Shown: piece after piece, positions 60,845 through 64,000 of the stretch
How positions within the stretch are numbered: the stretch's first letter is position 1
Layout of the letters: each line of letters starts with the position of its first letter
Assembly (NCBI GenBank): GCA_025506515.1
Contig: CM046452.1
Coordinates: 43,431,483 to 43,495,482 of the forward strand
DNA: 64,000 bases
DNA from: Flaveria trinervia
Lineage: Eukaryota > Streptophyta > Magnoliopsida > Asterales > Asteraceae
Reading direction: 5' to 3'
Notes under the pieces: model-generated
Told to the model about the DNA's origin: nothing
The model's input: only the letters and a program-made list of their open reading frames with translations
Databases searched by the model: none
Position numbers and translations under genes: made by a program

Positions 60845-61405
60845 GGGTTTGGTATGAGTCATCAGTATTTTAAGACTGATGACGTGGTATTAACCTCAGA
60901 GGTTGAAACAACTGAAGTCTTGGTTTTAGGCATCAGTAGTTATAAAACTACTGAAGACCATGGTTTTAGCTTCAGATGTTGAAACAACTGTAACTTGGTG
61001 TTAGTCATCAGTAGTTATGAAACTACTGAAGACATGGTTTTGTCATTAGTTGTTGTAAACAGCCGACGACGTGGTGTTAGTCATCAGTAGTTGTGAAACT
61101 ACTGAAGACATGGTTTTGTCATCAGTTGTTTAAGATGAAACAGCAGTTTTAGAAACAACTGAAGAGAAAATTCTCATCAGTAGTTTTCGTCAATTCATAG
61201 CTTTTCAGTTGTTCCATACTGTCCTCAACACTTACTCATCAGTCTTTTTGGCTGTTTTTCAGTTGTTTCATAGGACATCAGTACTTATCTGTTTGTACTT
61301 ATATCAGTAGTTATGACTGTATCAGTTCTTGTAACAGAATTAGTACTTATTTGTGATATGGTTACGAATGATCATCAGTACTTATTTACTGAGATCATCA
61401 GTAGT
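60845..61405. repeat. CAGTAGTT hairpin array in pol-ORF3 spacer (B2)
   Basis: Inverted pairs of CAGTAGTT and AACTACTG, for example near 60935-60955, 61007-61029 and 61083-61105. Same position and motif as in B1 with independent base changes. Confidence 0.87.
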
Positions 61406-61411
61406 TATCAC

Positions 61412-64000
61412 TTATTCTAGCTGCAGCATACCAAGCCTTAACACTAGGTTTTGGAAAGTCGAACTATCCAAAGGCTTAGTAAAATGTCTGCAAGCTCATC
61501 AGCACTAGGCACAAACTTTGATCAATCAGACCTTTTTCAAAACAGTCCCTAATAAAATGACGTCTGATCTCATATGTTTGTCCTAGAGTGCTGGGCAGGA
61601 TTCTTGACAATGCAAAGCTGAAGCACTGTCCATTAATAATGGAGTCTTAGTCTCTGTAATGCCATAATCCAAAAGTTGGTTCTGAAGCCAGAGTACCTGA
61701 GAAGTACAGCTTGCAGCAGCAATGTACTCTGCTTCAGCAGTGGATGTAGCAACAGATGTTTGTTTCTTACTCTGCCAAGAAATCAAACAGTTGCCTAGGA
61801 ATTGACATCCACCAGAAGTTGACTTTCTGGTTAACTTACACCCTGCATAGTCACTATCAGAAAAAGCAACCAATTTGCAAGAGTGTCCAGTGGAATACCA
61901 TAAACCTAGAGATTGTGTACCTTGCAGATATCTAAAGATCCTTTTGACTGCAATCAAGTGAGACTCTTTAGGAGCAGCCTAAAATCTAGCACAAACACAC
62001 TTGTAAACATGATATCTGGTCTAGAAGCTGTTAAGTACATCAAGGACCCAATCATACATCTAAAGTGTTTCATCAATCTTTACCTTTCTGATCTGCATCC
62101 AGTTGTGTGGTGTTGCCATGAGAGTAGAACAGGGCTTACAATTTTTAAATCAAACTTATTCAAAAGATCATTTGTATATTTAGACTGATGAATGAAAGTC
62201 CCATCAGCCTTTTGTTTGATTTGCAATCCTAGAAAGAACTGTAATTCTCCCATTGCACTCATTTCAAACTTCTTTTGCATTAAATTGGTAAGCCATCACA
62301 CAACTGGGGATCAGAGGATGCAAAAATAATATCATCAACATAAATTTGAACAAGTAGCTTATGCTGATCCACCTTCTTAATGAATAAAATTTTATCTATG
62401 GAGCCTCTAGTGAAATTATTTTGAAGAAGAAATTTGATAATGTCTCATACCAGGCTCTAGGAGCTTGTTTCAACCCATAAAGAGCCTTCAAGCTTGTATA
62501 CCCAATCTGGACGTTTATTATCCTCAAAACCTGGTGGTTGACACACATAAACTTCTTCTTTTATTTTACCATATAAAAATGCACTTTTAACATCCATTTG
62601 AAAAACTTTAAGATTATGAATGCAGCATAGGCTAAGAATAATCTAATTGCCTCCAGTCTGGCTACAGGGGCAAAGGTCTCATCGTAATCAATACATTCTT
62701 CTTGTGAAAACCCTGAACAACCATCTGGCCTTGTTCTTAACAATAAGCCCATTTTCATCAGTTTTGTTCCTAAACACCCATTTAGTGCCTATTGCACACT
62801 TACCTGGGGGTAGAGGAACCAGTTCCCACACTTGCTGTTTCTTGAACTGAAGTAGCTCAAGCTACATGGCTTCCACCCATCCATGTCTCTCAAAGCAACA
62901 TGATAGTTCTTTGGCTCTTGCTGACTGATGAAGAAGTATAGAAGCACAAGTTAGACAATTGACTTCTGGTTGAGATGCCAGCATTGATACCACCAATGAT
63001 TTGAGACATGGGGTGATTCTTCAGTTCTTGGTGCATAATAAGATCAGTGCAAGTGTTTGTAGCCGGTTCAGCATCACCAGATGTTGATTCAGATTCTTGA
63101 AACCAAGTATTAGATGGCAAATCAAACGATGTAGAGGAATCAGAAATCTCATCAGCATTTGTTGTGGATGGAGCTGCTGAAGCTACAGGAACATCAATTT
63201 TAGCAGACTCAGGCAGTTGGTCACTGAACTTGAAAAGGTGAGTACTGATATCATCATCATCTTCAGTACCACCAGGTGGAAGACTTGCTGCAGAAGATGA
63301 TTTATCCACATGATCTGCAACAGCTGGAGTTTGATAAGGAGCATATTGCAGTATGTCCAGATCAAACAACTCCACAGGGTTTTGTGGAATTTTATCCTTA
63401 GGAGATTCATTGAATTTCACATGCAAGGTTCTTCAACTATCTTTGTTCTGCAGTTGAAGACTCTGTAAGCCTTGCAGGTGGATGAATAACCTACAAAATA
63501 CCCTGCATCCACCTTAGGATCAAATTTGTGGAGTTGACCCTTTGTGTTGAGAATGAAACAAGGACATCCAAAGGCTCTGAAGAATGAAATCAAAGGAGCC
63601 AAATGATGTAGAGCTTCATATGGAGTCTTCATCAACCTCTGATTTACTAACACTCTATTCTGCACATAGCAAGCTGTATTGACAGCTTCAGCCCAAAAGG
63701 TCAAAGGCAAACCAGAGTCAGCCAACATGGACCTTGCGCTTCAATTAAAGTCCTGTTCTTTCTCTCCACTACTCCATTTTGTTCTGGAGTCCATGGGATG
63801 CTAAACTGCCTTTTGATTCCTTTTGAAAGATAAAAATCATCAAGTATGGTTTCCGAATTCAGTACCATTGTCACTCCTTATACACTTGACTGATAGGGAA
63901 TACTGCTTCTCAACATACATCACAAGTTTGTAATCTTCTGAGCAACCTCATCCTTTGAATGTAGAAAGAAAGTCCATACGAATCTAGATTAATCATCCAC
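61412..64000 (-). pseudogene. pol of element B2: integrase (part), RT, RNase H
   Basis: Reading leftward from 64000: integrase sequence around the catalytic region, then LTFWAEAVNTACYVQNRVLVNQRLMKTPYEA (63700 down) and AFGCP, GYFVGYSSTCKAYRVFNC. An acidic Ser-rich linker follows, then RT ([23 protein letters not shown] near 62690; [13 protein letters not shown] near 62250) and RNase H (AFSDSDYAGCKLTRKST; STAEAEYIAAASC) to a stop at 61412. It aligns with B1 throughout but has more small deletions and is certainly broken. Confidence 0.9.

Larger units (their letters stand above)
60317..64000 (-). mobile_element. Copia element B2, 5' portion (continues past window)
   Basis: Sequence resumes in ORF3 immediately after B1 and runs through spacer, RNase H, RT and integrase to the window edge. 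Gag, PBS and 5' LTR must lie beyond 64000. Confidence 0.92.

Noticed and set aside
1..64000. A host protein-coding gene
   Set aside because: Every long frame is explained by retrotransposon proteins or by ORF3, and no exon-intron structure of a recognisable plant gene was seen.

Overview
This 64 kb window is plant nuclear DNA made almost entirely of nested and decayed LTR retrotransposons. I found no host gene, tRNA gene, rRNA gene or CRISPR array. The Pol proteins are typical of plant Ty1-copia and Ty3-gypsy elements. Three copia families resemble the SIRE/Maximus (Sirevirus) lineage, and two of them show an extra ORF downstream of pol. From memory, that ORF resembles a family of 'hypothetical proteins' common in Asteraceae genomes (Tanacetum, Artemisia and relatives). 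A eudicot, probably Asteraceae, is my best guess; species is not determinable.

Layout. 1-11165: copia element A (minus; 3' end outside the window) with 5' LTR, PBS, gag, pol, a long spacer and ORF3. It is inserted in the integrase of copia element F (11166-15679, minus, badly decayed). 15680-16711: remnant of an Athila-type gypsy integrase and its downstream region. 16712-19000: LTR of a minus-strand gypsy element (D'), whose internal part reappears at 28482-29297 because element C (19004-28481, 5-bp target duplication CAAGT) landed almost exactly at its LTR/internal boundary. C is a non-autonomous, Tekay-like element with 3.2 kb LTRs, only 1.2 kb of internal DNA, and a tRNA-like Pol III promoter inside each LTR. 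Its 3' LTR holds a solo LTR of gypsy family D (25243-27185, duplication CATAT). 29297-43474: a longer copy of D (plus), its 5' LTR cut to about 80 bp and its integrase split by a complete young copia element E (32820-41003, duplication TGGAT). 43475-43846: a second copy of the right-hand part of the C LTR, joined to D at the same CATAT site, which points to a rearranged tandem duplication. 43847-64000: copia element B2 (minus; 5' end outside the window) with a complete relative, B1 (47717-60316), inserted into its ORF3.

How the parts work together. Each autonomous family encoded Gag, aspartic protease, integrase, reverse transcriptase and RNase H, primed by initiator Met-tRNA at a PBS next to the 5' LTR and by a polypurine tract next to the 3' LTR. 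Most copies are broken by frameshifts, stops and insertions. The most interesting feature is shared by copia families A and B. Each has an array of short inverted-repeat motifs upstream of the LTR TATA box. Each has a second array of the same motif in the pol-ORF3 spacer, upstream of a TATA-like box before ORF3. The motif differs between families but the architecture is the same. This suggests an internally promoted accessory gene under LTR-like control. The motif of family A also occurs, as an identical 20-mer, in an LTR of the unrelated gypsy element D'.
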